A DNA stretch of 64,000 nt from Euglena gracilis (Eukaryota > Euglenida > Euglenophyceae > Euglenales): the NCBI GenBank assembly GCA_039621445.1, contig CP154954.1, positions 18,896,642 to 18,960,641 of the forward strand. The letters run 5' to 3'. How positions within the stretch are numbered: the first letter of the stretch is position 1; every line of letters starts with the position of its first letter. The notes under the pieces are model-generated. The model made no database searches. It had not been told where the DNA came from and was given only the letters and a program-made list of their open reading frames with translations. This document shows, piece by piece, positions 31,629 through 37,997 of the stretch. The translations under genes were made by a program, and so were the position numbers.

Positions 31629-32607
31629 CGGCTGTGTATGTATGCATGTTTACAGCATAATGCCCAAACAACTTTGCTCCCCTTCAAAGGAGAAATAAAA
31701 GTGAAAACCGATGCATCTTTTTGGAAAATTATGAGGTTGTAATCACAAAAATTCATCGAACCACCTGATGTTCTGTGTCCGATGAATAGAAGCATGGAAT
31801 TCTGTCACAATTATATGTAAAAACAGCATTTGGCAAGTTACAATCGGGAAAAGTGGTCAATCGGTCCATTAATGGTTTTGGGTGCTGCCCAAAGAAATCG
31901 CCAAAAACATTGGTCCACTAATTTTGCAGCTGCAAAGTTTTTCAGGGGGGAGGCCACAAATGAACAAACTGCAAAAGGAAACTGTCTCTTGTGCCAGTAT
32001 CCACAATATATATGTCCCCTACTGGTAACTACACGAGCAAAACCATGTGGAGAAATGGTGGAGGAGAAACCAAATGGTGGAAGGAAAAAATGCACAACAT
32101 CTTTTTTGTCATTCCATTTCCATTTCCATTTCTATGCCTTATGAAATCTGTTTTGAACCAATAAATATCCAGGAAAAGAGCATCCCCCCAAAGCATCGCC
32201 CCTGAGCTTCACTTTGGGCTGTACAGATACTAAACAGGCTCTACCCTTGTGTGTCCTTCGTCTTAAACAGGCTTGACCTCCCCCTCCTAAACAACTTCGC
32301 AGTGCCTTACAGCTGTGGGGAAAGGCACAAGTGAATGGCAAACTCATCTGTGGAAGGACGAGGACATTGATCGTGGCTGCTTTTCTCTTTTCTCCTTTTT
32401 TTTTAAAAAGCGACGGCCGTTTCGCACAGGTATCCGTTCCAGATCGCGCTGGACGGCTCCGTGGTTCCTCTGCAGCCGTGCTTTCCGGACACGCGGGCCA
32501 GCATCGCTGGCTCCCCACAGCCCACCGTGCCCACCATCGTAACTGAACGGGCGGTCTGTGGTTTGTGCGGCACCAGATTTGTTCCACCCAACAGATGGGA
32601 ACTTTAA
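4111..32607 (+). CDS. PLD: Plant-type C2-phospholipase D, split into about 27 exons (N-terminal start exon not certain)
   Basis: Phospholipase D hydrolyses phosphatidylcholine and related phospholipids to phosphatidic acid and a free head group at membranes; the C2 domain binds lipid, often with Ca2+. Seen: exons in family order encode HGTLH and a C2 domain, [47 protein letters not shown]1 (HHQKTVVCD), [46 protein letters not shown]2 (HSKLMVVD), [20 protein letters not shown] and FPDT. The exons sum to roughly 830 residues plus an in-frame insertion, close to plant PLDs of about 810. Phase is kept across GT-AG introns. The first coding exon is unclear; a 12-codon piece at 3500 fits in phase. 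The C-terminus has about 20 extra residues with a CGLCG motif. Expression is not shown by the sequence. Confidence 0.9.
4247..6518 (+). other. Intron 1 of PLD
   Basis: About 2.3 kb without coding signal. It contains a G/C-run fragment at about 5120-5210 and the inverted-repeat element at 6226-6388. Confidence 0.7.
6226..6388. mobile_element. Inverted-repeat element, poly-C TIR family
   Basis: The left end is taaacccgccccccccccccctaatagaaacg shortened to its key parts taaac, a C run and taatagaa. The right end is gcgcttctattgggg followed by gttta. The interior again contains a (c)gccgcc palindrome and gaaagg next to a ttggac motif shared with the copy at 831. Confidence 0.6.
6519..6628 (+). 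CDS. PLD: PLD exon: middle of C2 domain
   Basis: Acceptor is ccgtccag and donor is gtctgc. The phase-1 join with the previous exon gives [20 protein letters not shown], matching the family pattern of ARTRVI followed by NPxWNE, then [11 protein letters not shown]. An open frame continues past the donor, but only the spliced form joins to the next block. Confidence 0.86.
7444..7556 (+). CDS. PLD: PLD exon: C2 domain, VGSVCIPIG block
   Basis: Acceptor is ccctcccag and donor is gtgttg. It encodes [19 protein letters not shown] and then HIADTWHA, matching the C2 segment that reads VGRAYIPV followed by W in plant PLDs. It ends in phase 2. Confidence 0.82.
7907..8003 (+). CDS. PLD: PLD exon: end of C2 domain
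   Basis: Acceptor is ccgtctcag. It encodes [19 protein letters not shown], matching the family pattern KIHVSLQYFDVTxD, followed by CEVPSPFQ, which aligns with the GVPYTFF block. The donor gtgtgcg at 8004 keeps phase 0 into the next exon; an earlier GT at 7981 would give a stop. Confidence 0.8.
8073..8333. mobile_element. Inverted-repeat element with GC core, in PLD intron
   Basis: The left end reads caggaattgttttttacccc and the right end, reversed, cagggaatttttttaagacc. The core has gcgaagcgccg (8210-8220) and G/C runs. It belongs to a group with elements at 23241, 25355 and 29905. No clear target-site duplication. Confidence 0.5.
8584..8679 (+). CDS. PLD: PLD exon: VTLFQDAHV block
   Basis: Acceptor is gtaaacag. 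It encodes [19 protein letters not shown] and then VPDVLIASG. The family block is GNRVTLYQDAHVPD. The donor gttggg is preferred over an internal GT at 8644 because the longer form aligns better with the following YEPHRCWE block. Confidence 0.84.
9148..9201 (+). CDS. PLD: PLD exon: YEPHRCWE-like block
   Basis: An 18-codon exon encoding [18 protein letters not shown], flanked by ccctgcag and gtacag. It corresponds to the family segment in which YEPHRCWEDVFDAI precedes the membrane-proximal strand of the first PLD domain. Confidence 0.8.
9568..9649 (+). CDS. PLD: PLD exon: FIYIAGWSV block
   Basis: Acceptor is tttgcag and donor is gtgggc. It encodes [20 protein letters not shown], matching ARHLIYITGWSVxxKVxLVR of plant PLDs. 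It ends in phase 1. Confidence 0.9.
10209..10255 (+). CDS. PLD: PLD exon: LGELLKQKA block
   Basis: The phase-1 join gives [16 protein letters not shown], matching the family segment LGELLKKKAxEG. Acceptor is ggcacag and the chosen donor is gtgacg. Confidence 0.83.
10595..10747 (+). CDS. PLD: PLD exon: LLLVWDE block
   Basis: The core from 10631 encodes [17 protein letters not shown] and then GLMKTH, matching VRVLLLVWDD and DGLMATH. The nearest AG acceptor lies 12 codons upstream (10591-10594), across a run of C, so the spliced product may carry a proline-rich 12-residue addition; a homopolymer error is the alternative. Donor is gttgcg. Confidence 0.8.
10800..10851 (+). CDS. PLD: PLD exon: [10 protein letters not shown] block
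   Basis: A short exon after a 52-base intron. It encodes [17 protein letters not shown], matching the family segment HDEETENFFRGSD. It ends in phase 1 before gtgtgt. Confidence 0.8.
11103..11155 (+). CDS. PLD: PLD exon: VVCQLV block before HKD1
   Basis: Acceptor is a long C run ending in ag. The phase-1 join gives [20 protein letters not shown], matching VHCVLCPRNPDDGGS of the family. The donor gtctcc keeps phase 0 into the HKD1 exon; the frame stays open beyond it, so the exact end is uncertain by a few codons. Confidence 0.74.
11156..12451 (+). other. PLD intron before HKD1
   Basis: About 1.3 kb with T runs, a G run at 11807, and gatatc/cgatat-rich sequence at 12180-12420. No gene is seen on either strand. 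Confidence 0.7.
12452..12652 (+). CDS. PLD: PLD exon: first HKD catalytic motif
   Basis: A 67-codon exon between caccgcag and gttgca. It encodes [12 protein letters not shown], which contains the HxKxxxxD motif of the PLD superfamily, followed by [20 protein letters not shown], the plant PLD pattern FVGGIDLCDGRYDTPxHxLF. The His is expected to be a catalytic residue of the first half-site. Confidence 0.95.
12653..13926 (+). other. PLD intron with fragments of GC-run elements
   Basis: It contains ccaggcttctgcttaaggg at 13134, which resembles the left end of the element at 29905. Several blocks of the form g-run, tcgac or tccgac, c-run, ccaggccttcccg lie at 13620-13810. These look like nested, decayed copies of the intron-borne inverted-repeat elements. 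Confidence 0.5.
13927..14019 (+). CDS. PLD: PLD exon: GPRQPWH block
   Basis: Acceptor is gtgtgcag. It encodes [16 protein letters not shown], matching GGPREPWHDIH of the family. A phase-0 GT donor follows at 14020, which would leave about 15 residues after PWH that have no counterpart in the family. The join to the next exon is the least certain one in the model. Confidence 0.7.
14484..14588 (+). CDS. PLD: PLD exon: NFEQRWRKQ block
   Basis: From 14514 it encodes [15 protein letters not shown] and then NFEQRWRKQ, matching DIHSRLEGPxAWDVL and NFEQRWRKQ. Canonical splicing from the AG at 14482-14483 adds 10 residues before DVH. Donor is gttggg. Confidence 0.84.
14589..15343 (+). other. PLD intron
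   Basis: An AT-rich stretch at 14690-14790 and unique sequence otherwise. No coding or repeat signal that I can support. Confidence 0.6.
15344..15400 (+). CDS. PLD: PLD exon: short linker after RWRKQ (tentative)
   Basis: A 19-codon piece between ctatctgcag and gttgtt, in phase 0 with its neighbours. It encodes [19 protein letters not shown]. In the family this position reads GGKDLLVQLRDL, so the match is in position and length rather than sequence. Confidence 0.5.
16542..16680. repeat. cccaca hexanucleotide microsatellite
   Basis: About 23 tandem copies of cccaca. Frames across it read PT, HP or similar dipeptides and are artefacts. Confidence 0.97.
16930..17092 (+). pseudogene. Tc1/mariner transposase fragment, DDE core
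   Basis: It encodes [20 protein letters not shown] and then [11 protein letters not shown], the classical Tc1/mariner segment with the second catalytic Asp in QQD and the third acidic residue at the end of SPDLNxIE. The frame breaks into the right arm immediately after NVIE. The N-terminal DNA-binding part and first Asp are missing. Confidence 0.9.
17269..17465. repeat. gtgggt hexanucleotide microsatellite
   Basis: About 32 tandem copies, the reverse complement of the repeat at 16542. The longer array shows that the two palindrome arms have changed length since duplication. Confidence 0.97.
17630..17813 (+). pseudogene. Tc1/mariner transposase C-terminal fragment
   Basis: It encodes [19 protein letters not shown] and then [20 protein letters not shown] before GGHTRY and a stop, matching the C-terminal end of Tc1-type transposases. 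It is separated from the core by about 540 bases of insertion including the microsatellite. The mirror copy is on the minus strand at about 16190-16370. Confidence 0.85.
18105..18215 (+). repeat. Dispersed repeat, copy 1
   Basis: The segment around ccatgggctgg, gctgggggttgg, cacccacaa and atttgggggtgt recurs at 18557-18706 and 25088-25245 in the same orientation. No coding sense is seen. Confidence 0.6.
18380..18495. repeat. Short fold-back repeat
   Basis: The arms around agggaaggtgaccatttc and aaaatggtcaccttcccc, with gagagggcag and gtgccctctcc further out, can pair. The loop is T-rich. Confidence 0.6.
18557..18706 (+). repeat. Dispersed repeat, copy 2
   Basis: It begins gcagagctggctggggcact and ends with gggagtgtacaaataattaa. 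The same start (one base changed) begins the copy at 25088. Confidence 0.6.
19501..19606 (+). CDS. PLD: PLD exon: QMFRSID block
   Basis: It encodes [17 protein letters not shown] and then [13 protein letters not shown], matching the family WNVQLFRSID. The acceptor AG at 19499-19500 is preferred over an AG at 19380-19381, whose frame does not reach this block. It ends in phase 1 before gtgtga. Confidence 0.85.
20573..20649 (+). CDS. PLD: PLD exon: [12 protein letters not shown] block
   Basis: Acceptor is ggccgtag. It encodes [17 protein letters not shown] and then EDFIYIENQ, matching [25 protein letters not shown]. No GT follows IENQ; the frame runs on without a stop for 83 codons until YFLGSS. 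Confidence 0.92.
20650..20898 (+). other. 83-codon in-frame insertion inside the PLD catalytic domain
   Basis: This 249-base segment separates IENQ from YFLGSS, which are adjacent in all plant-type PLDs I know. It keeps frame, has no stop, and has no GT-AG borders at the exact junctions. The octamer GCGATCGC occurs near both ends (20656-20663 and 20883-20890). Its translation is hydrophobic in the middle and looks like nothing familiar. It may be a non-canonical intron, an inserted element, or a real peptide insertion. Confidence 0.7.
20899..20969 (+). CDS. PLD: PLD exon: YFLGSS block
   Basis: It encodes [18 protein letters not shown] and ends in phase 2 before gtaggt, one of the few strong donors in this gene. 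The family reads IENQYFLGSSxxW. The upstream boundary is the in-frame insertion. Confidence 0.88.
21098..21468. mobile_element. Inverted-repeat element, poly-C TIR family
   Basis: The left end is cttaacccccctgaataatt and the right end gctattatccgggggggttt followed by aa. The interior repeats motifs of the form gaataatagcccc. It is a diverged member of the family at 831 and 28299. Confidence 0.5.
21537..22465 (+). other. Block bounded by a short direct repeat, with TATA-like signal
   Basis: The motif agtgcaactaaggggg occurs at both ends (about 21546 and 22444). Inside, agtatataagg at about 22071 resembles a TATA box and tggtgacccggg at about 22137 resembles a tRNA primer-binding site. A 170-codon + frame (21784-22296) has no recognised family. 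A solo LTR or its leader is possible, but not shown. Confidence 0.3.
22753..22844 (+). CDS. PLD: PLD exon: [13 protein letters not shown] block
   Basis: Acceptor is gtccacag. It encodes [19 protein letters not shown] and then [12 protein letters not shown], matching LIPKELSLKIVSKI and FTVYVVVPMWPEG of the family. It ends in phase 1 before gttcgg. Confidence 0.92.
23241..23667. mobile_element. Inverted-repeat element with 10-bp flanking duplication
   Basis: Flanked on both sides by tgttgtgaag (23231-23240 and 23668-23677). Ends begin cagggcgtagcttaag and, reversed, cagggtgctttttaac. The interior has the repeated gctggctgg/tccagctgg motif and C/G runs. It lies in a PLD intron and has no coding capacity. 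Confidence 0.7.
23745..24000. repeat. AT-rich microsatellite, then a C run
   Basis: Imperfect tandem AT repeats directly upstream of a run of 17 C (24011-24027), just before the exon at 24061. Confidence 0.9.
24061..24167 (+). CDS. PLD: PLD exon: VQAILQWQ block
   Basis: Acceptor is a C run ending in ag; donor is gtgtgt. It encodes [20 protein letters not shown] and then [10 protein letters not shown], matching [21 protein letters not shown] of plant PLDs. Confidence 0.9.
25088..25245 (+). repeat. Dispersed repeat, copy 3
   Basis: It begins ctgcagcagagctggttggg and contains catgggctggcggagg, then cgcccacaaaatttcggggt. Same family as the copies near 18.1 and 18.6 kb. Confidence 0.6.
25355..25576. 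mobile_element. Inverted-repeat element with perfect 18-bp TIRs
   Basis: TIRs cctagggcagaacgggaa (25355-25372) and its exact reverse complement (25559-25576). CGAC flanks it on both sides (25351-25354 and 25577-25580), consistent with a 4-bp target duplication. The interior has two g-run/tcgac/c-run palindromes and the core cggcgcattcggcgccg. No coding capacity. It lies 39 bases upstream of a PLD exon. Confidence 0.8.
25616..25761 (+). CDS. PLD: PLD exon: [12 protein letters not shown] block
   Basis: Acceptor is cccacag and donor gtgagt is the best donor in the gene. It encodes [16 protein letters not shown], a GP-rich loop, and RRQMIYVH, matching HPRDYLTFFCLGNRE and RRFMIYVHSK. It ends in phase 2 inside the HKD2 serine codon. 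Confidence 0.93.
26480..26765. mobile_element. Possible further element of the GC-core group
   Basis: The left flank ggcttcttttttaagg and right flank, reversed, ggtttctttttacc are roughly inverted. C/G runs and ggtgccttcagtgccgggg lie between. Confidence 0.4.
26858..26928 (+). CDS. PLD: PLD exon: second HKD catalytic motif
   Basis: The join gives [20 protein letters not shown] and then NERSMAG, with the motif HxKxxxxD (HSKLMVVD). This is the second catalytic half-site, expected to pair with HKD1 in one active site. It ends in phase 1 before gttgcg. Confidence 0.95.
26988..27178. repeat. tatcta then tata/gtatat microsatellite
   Basis: About 16 tandem tatcta units followed by imperfect TATATG repeats, directly after the HKD2 exon. 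Confidence 0.95.
27345..27645. mobile_element. Possible element of the GC-core group
   Basis: The ends catgcaattttttactgacc and, reversed, catacaatcacttagtcact are imperfect inverted repeats. The core cccggcgcctttggtgccgg (27501-27520) is shared with related elements. Confidence 0.45.
28099..28214. repeat. Near-perfect hairpin
   Basis: Two arms of about 57 bases meet at ggctgaaactcagcc (about 28149-28163). The only differences seen are a 2-3 base insertion and one change. It lies in a PLD intron. It could form a cruciform in DNA or a stem in the pre-mRNA. Confidence 0.85.
28299..28722. mobile_element. Inverted-repeat element, poly-C TIR family
   Basis: The left end is caacccccccaaatagtatt with tgcactg, the right end cgtagcactattagggagggg with tttag. 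The interior repeats gtgcagcactatttg and ggcggcggggggtgcag, parallel in layout to the copy at 831, where the repeated word is gcgcttctatttgg. Confidence 0.6.
28851..28928 (+). CDS. PLD: PLD exon: [12 protein letters not shown] block
   Basis: Acceptor is ctcccccag. The join gives [20 protein letters not shown], matching GARDSEIAMGAYQPHHL of the family. It ends in phase 1 before gttgat. Confidence 0.86.
29568..29653 (+). CDS. PLD: PLD exon: [10 protein letters not shown] block
   Basis: Acceptor is tgttcaag and donor is gtctac. It encodes [19 protein letters not shown], matching GQIHGFRMSLWYEHLG. Phase agrees with both neighbours. Confidence 0.88.
29690..29904. repeat. GT-rich low-complexity sequence with gggc repeats
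   Basis: Tandem tgtgtgtg and gggc units. The element at 29905 is inserted in this tract, which resumes at 30338. Confidence 0.9.
29905..30337. mobile_element. Inverted-repeat element with perfect 18-bp TIRs
   Basis: TIRs ccaggcatttgcttaagg (29905-29922) and its exact reverse complement (30320-30337). The flanks share tgcgcg, but they are low complexity. The interior has ccggcgcgaagcgccg (30053-30068) and ccggcgcgcagcgccgg (30180-30196) and gctagc-rich arms around long C runs. A related left end is at 13134. No coding capacity. Confidence 0.8.
30426..30474 (+). CDS. PLD: PLD exon: [10 protein letters not shown] block
   Basis: A 49-base exon between cctgtcag and gtgtgt. It encodes [16 protein letters not shown], matching NPESEECVxKVNQIA of the family. 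Confidence 0.82.
30700..31100. mobile_element. Possible element of the GC-core group
   Basis: gccagccagcaccttttttcc-like blocks (shortened) occur near both ends with C/G runs, and gtgcttaag at 31086 resembles the end at 23241. The termini are not clean. Confidence 0.35.
31218..31278 (+). CDS. PLD: PLD exon: [10 protein letters not shown] block
   Basis: Acceptor is gcttgcag and donor is gttgca. It encodes [20 protein letters not shown], matching KYWDLYSSE and DLPGHLLRYP. The phase-2 end joins exactly to the last exon. Confidence 0.87.
31586..31627. repeat. AT dinucleotide microsatellite
   Basis: About 21 tandem AT units in the last PLD intron. Confidence 0.97.
32430..32607 (+). CDS. PLD: PLD terminal exon
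   Basis: Acceptor is ttcgcacag; the stop is TAA at 32605-32607. It encodes [20 protein letters not shown] and ends with [20 protein letters not shown]. Plant PLDs end with FPDTxAxVLG and PPILTT; here PTIVT is followed by about 20 more residues including a CxxC pair. I see no clear polyadenylation signal just downstream. Confidence 0.88.
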
Positions 32608-32865
32608 TTGTCAATGACCTCCCGGGGGGGATCAAAAGCGTTCACAGCACCCCCCCCAGCCCAACAGCCCCAGTGGCAGTGGTTATTCAGTCATGGTTGT
32701 TTGGGCAACTGGCCATCTTTTTTTTTTGAAGCAGTTCAATTGAATTTTCACGTTTCACTGTTCTGGATGTGGATGGTGTCTATAGCACCCCCCCCCTTGC
32801 CACCTGAAGGCGCCGGGGGGCATTGAAAATGGCCATTTTCAAGGGAAATTTTGGCTAGACCTGAG

Positions 32866-33627
<762 letters not shown>

Positions 33628-33640
<13 letters not shown>

Positions 33641-33747
33641 TAGGGTTAGGCGTTACATGGCCATGTTGCGCTACCTGGCCATGTTGCGCAACGTAGCCAC
33701 GTTGCACAACATAGCCATGTAGCGCCTAACCCTACTCCTTCAAATAA
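33628..33747. repeat. Fold-back repeat with ggttagg arms
   Basis: The left arm ttatttgaaggagtagggtt continues as aggcg, and the right arm is its reverse complement. The loop has tandem gccatgttgcgc-like units that are themselves partly inverted. Confidence 0.8.
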
Positions 33748-33882
33748 GGGGGGTGTAGGGGGGGTAGGGGGGGCCCCACAAGTTCTGCCCGACATATATA
33801 AAATATATAATACATAATATTATATATACATATAATATATATAATATATATAATACCTTTCCATCTATCAATTTATCTATCT

Positions 33883-34030
<148 letters not shown>

Positions 34031-34076
34031 GGCAGCCATATTCTAAATGCTCCCCCCCCCCCAGGGCCCCCCCCCA

Positions 34077-34300
34077 GGGGGTCCATTTAGAGTGTCCAGG
34101 GGGTCGAAATAGTTTTTTTTGCGTTAATGATGGAATAGGGTTAGGTGCGCGACTTAGGGTTAGGGTTAGGCCTAACTTGTACACCTAACACCCGTCTATA
34201 AGTTAGGCCTAACCCTAACCCTAAGTCGCGCACCTAACCCTATTTCATCATTAACACAAAAAAAACCATTTCGACCCGCTGGACACTCTAAATGGACCCC
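34077..34300. repeat. Fold-back repeat with telomere-like ttaggg in both arms
   Basis: The left arm (34077-34179) and right arm (34199-34300) are nearly perfect inverted copies. They start ggggtccatttagagtgtcc and include cttagggttagggttagg. The loop is about 20 bases. The ttaggg units point toward the loop, so this is not a telomere end. Confidence 0.85.
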
Positions 34301-34937
34301 CCCCCGGAGGCCATTTATTTGCATTTTTTTGCAGTCTTATTTTGCAATTTTCAAAATTTTGAAACTCAAATTTTCCACATAATTCCATCCGATAGTTGAA
34401 AATTTGGTGCCATTCTTGCATGTTTGCTGAGGCATTTTTTTTTTGCATTTTTGTTATTTTTGCGCTTTTTTCTCAGCAACCAGAAATTCCAACACTGAGT
34501 TGCAAGGTCCAGGACGCTTTTTTCTGAGAAACCAGAAATTCCAACACTCGGTTGCAAGGTCCAGGACAATCCGATTTAGTCTAGTTTAGTCTTAGTTTGT
34601 CCTGACACCCCCAGGGCCTGGGCACGAAAGGAACAACTTGGAACTTTACGGTCTGTGGGCACAGGGCTGCCGACCGAAGGGTCATGAGATTTCAACAGGG
34701 TGCCCAAATATTTCTGGATCATATTAAGAAAACTGCCCATTTTTTTCTATCACCATTTTTTTCCGAACCAATTTTATCTGTGCCCAATCCCCTCTGCAAT
34801 ATGTATGTATGTATTCACACATGCATGCAGGAAGTCTGAGTTTTTCATCCCACAAGTGTGCCCATTGCGCAGATGCGCAATGAAGTCACATTTTATCATA
34901 TGCGTTGAGTATCTATTGCGCAAGCACACAAGTGTAA

Positions 34938-35165
34938 CTAAACCCCCCCCCCCAAATAACACCCCCCCCCGGTGTGTTATTTGGGCACCCGAACTGGGGC
35001 CCCAGGGGGGGGTGTGTTATTTGGGGGGGGGTGTTATTTTTACATGGAAAACCAAAGGAAAACAGGGGGGGGGTGTTATTTGGGCGCTCGAAATCGGCCC
35101 CCGAGGGGGGTGTGTTATTTGGGGGGGGGGTGTTATTTGGGGGGGGTGTTATTTGGGGGGGTTTA
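34938..35165. mobile_element. Inverted-repeat element, poly-C TIR family
   Basis: The left end is ctaaacccccccccc followed by aaataacacc; the right end is ggtgttatttggggggg then tttac. Internal ggtgttatttgg words repeat. Unique parts around acatggaaaaccaaagg and ctcgaaatcggcccccgagg are shared with the inverted copy at 63722. Confidence 0.75.
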
Positions 35166-36475
35166 CAGCACAAGTGCACAACGACCACCCATATTTAAAA
35201 TTACACATTTTTTTGTGTAAAATGCACAAATGCACAATGTATTAAATTTTCAATGTGATTTATTTATTGTAAAACACTGGTTTGCCGTTGCGTAAATGCG
35301 TAATAGAGTCCTCTCAGTTATTACCAACGCTTCGGGTTTACCTTACTGGATCCTGGTCCAGAAAATAGCCATTTAGATGGGGGGAGGGGATGCGCTAGCC
35401 TGGCTTCCAAAAATTATGCAACAGCACAACTCCCCAGTGATTTTCAAAGCTGTGTGCGGATTGGGCTGCCCAAGTGTTACATTTTGTGGACAAATTTTGC
35501 ATTAAGTTTGCTGCCGTTGTCCAAAGGCAACGCTTGCTTTTAAATTTGAAATTTGTGTTTCCACTTCTATTTTGCATGTGGAAAGGAAAAGTTTTTTTAC
35601 AAGAAATTTGTCTTTTTGGGCAAAAAATCTCACTTCCTGTAAATTCAGGTGTTTCAAGGTTGAGAGTTTGTAAAAAAAACCCTAACCCCTAATCCCACTT
35701 GCCTAACCCCACTTTCCTTGTTCTCAATTCCATAGAAACGTAAATTTCGTTGATCTTAAAGGCCATCTTCTTCTCCCGCTGTGAGATGAGTTTTAAGTGA
35801 CCCCCCCCCCCCAATGAGACCCAAGTCTTATTTTGGGTTGCTGGAAACCATCCAGAGGGTTCTTATTTTTTGTATTTTTTTCACCATCCCGAGTCTGGGA
35901 AAATCATAGTTTTCCAGGTTCTCAATACATTAAAAATTTTGCTTCGGCGCTTCCAGCCATGTGTAAATTGGTTCAATTTGACTTTTATCATTTTTTTTGA
36001 AACTCAAAAATCCCCCAAAAAATTGAAATTTCATCATTTTCCTGTCTGAAATTGGGGTTTTGATTTTTCAGGGAAAAGTTTCACCGTCTCTGGCGCTTTG
36101 CGCCGTCAGGGGGGTGTTCTATTTTGAGGAGTCTTCTATCTGTATTTCGCTCGATTGGCCCAACGAAGGGTTTTTGGGAGGTTTTATTTAGTAGGGGGGT
36201 TTAGGTTCGTTGTGCATGTACGCAAAATTTCTTGTTTTTAAATTTGACGAAAAAGGTTGTGTTGTTTTGTGTTCTCTTTGTGTGTTTTTTTTTTGCAGGG
36301 ATTGGTGCTTGTCCTGAAACGGATCACTGCAGATAACAATGGACGACTCCAGGACGAGCCCAAACCCCGATACATAATATGGATAACCACAGACAGTTAC
36401 GGATAGACCAAATTTTCAAGCTCGGATAATTACAATTAACTGCAACTGACTGCGGATAAGCCATTTTTTGATTTT
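35166..36475. other. Intergenic stretch without a supported gene
   Basis: It contains accctaacccctaatccc at about 35682, and a piece at 36095-36200 with ggcgctttgcgccg and a right end tagtaggggggtttagg that resembles the poly-C TIR family. A gcaggg acceptor-like site at 36293 precedes a short open frame I cannot assign. Confidence 0.5.
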
Positions 36476-36489
36476 TTGATCAGTGAGAA

Positions 36490-37195
36490 TTTGGCCAGTT
36501 CTGTATGCATGCATGTATGCATGTGTGAATGCCTGCATGTATGTTTGCCTGTATGCATGCATTCATCTATGCATGTCTGCATCTATGCATCCATGCATAT
36601 ATACACACATGCATGCATACTATCTGCCTGTCTGCCTGCCTGCCTGCCTGCTTGCCTGTCTGTCTGCATGCATGAATGCATGCATGCATGTCTGTCTGTC
36701 TGTCTGTCTGTCTGGCTGTCTGTCTGCATGCATGCATGCATGCATGCATGTACGTACGTACGTATGTACGTATGTATGTATGTATGTATGTATACGTATG
36801 TATGTATGTATACGTATGTATGTATGTATACGTATGTATGTATGTATGTATGTATGTATGTATGTATGTATGTATGTATGTATGTATGTATGTATGTATG
36901 TATGTATGTATGTCTGTATGTATGTATGTCTGTATGTATGTATGTCTGTGTGTATGTATGTATGTATGTCTGTGTGTATGTATGTATGTCTGTGTGTATG
37001 TATGTATGCTTGGATGCATGCATGTATGCATGATTGTGTATATGTATGTATGCATGTATGTATGTATGATTGTGCATATGTATATGTGTATATATAGTAC
37101 ATGTACATGTGTGTATATGTATGTATATGTGTGTGTGAACCTTATATGTATGTGTGTATATATATGTATGTGTATATATGTATATATATATAGAC
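36490..37195. repeat. atgt/tgcatgtctg microsatellite
   Basis: A 700-base tract of tetranucleotide repeats, with atgt dominant from 36730. It gives long spurious frames on both strands (CMYV and HTYI patterns). No protein is proposed. Confidence 0.95.
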
Positions 37196-37199
37196 AGTC

Positions 37200-37990
37200 G
37201 TGATGATATATTTTGACGATATGGTCGTGTTTATTCTGACGGTTTCTCTCGCACATCGCCTGCCAACACGTGAATTTGCCTGCCAACATGTGTCGCCAGA
37301 CGCTCAAAGCGAACCGAACGAACACTCCTCTGATTCACCGGAACGGATTTGTTCAGTTTCTTCGCAACTGATTGTGTCCTTGCTCTCGGCATTGCGGAGG
37401 GCAGCTCACGAATTCAAGCCAACTGTGTTTCCGTGCGCGAAAACTGGTCCAAACCTCTCTGATTTTCAGGCGGACTGGAGTATAACTCTCTTCCGAAAGC
37501 AAAAATCGTTGTCTGGCTGCAAGCGGGCAATCGCTGGTGTTATTTTTTTATCCTTTTTTCTAAATGGTTGGGGCCAGGTCGAGCTTCGCGCTTCAATTGG
37601 AGGAGATCCTGCTTGTTGCTGAAATGAGCGGTTTTTTTCTTTGCGTTTGACGTCACTACTTTTTTTTTCGAATGTCCGAAAACGTGAGCCCCATGGCCTA
37701 TGCTTTGAGGGAGACGGCTGCAGCAGCAAAAAAACACCAGCAGCAACACAACAGTTTGCCCTTGTGTGGTCTCGCCCGCGGCGCTTTTGCGACACCTCGG
37801 GCTCCGCACTTTGCCCTTGCGAGGCCATGTCTTTTTCCACCGGCGAAAAACGCATCCCCCCACAATCGGACTCCACGACACAGGAAGGGGAGGAAGGGGC
37901 CAACGCATAAGACGACGGCGAGGGCCTTCTTTCTTTGCGCGCTGCTCTGCTCTTGTGTGGCTGGTGTGTGCGGGGGTGCTTTTTACTGCG
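37200..37990. other. GC-rich stretch next to the DIRS-like element
   Basis: Long overlapping frames on both strands (for example 37540-38238 minus, 232 codons) have no recognised domain. The word ctcgggctccgcactttgcc at about 37797 also occurs at 38366 and 62797, so the stretch is probably part of a transposon end. Confidence 0.4.
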
Positions 37991-37997
37991 TCTTTTT

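Noticed and set aside
36476-37325. Frames of up to 252 codons with CMYV, YIHT and similar patterns
   Set aside because: They lie on an atgt microsatellite and are open on both strands in several frames.
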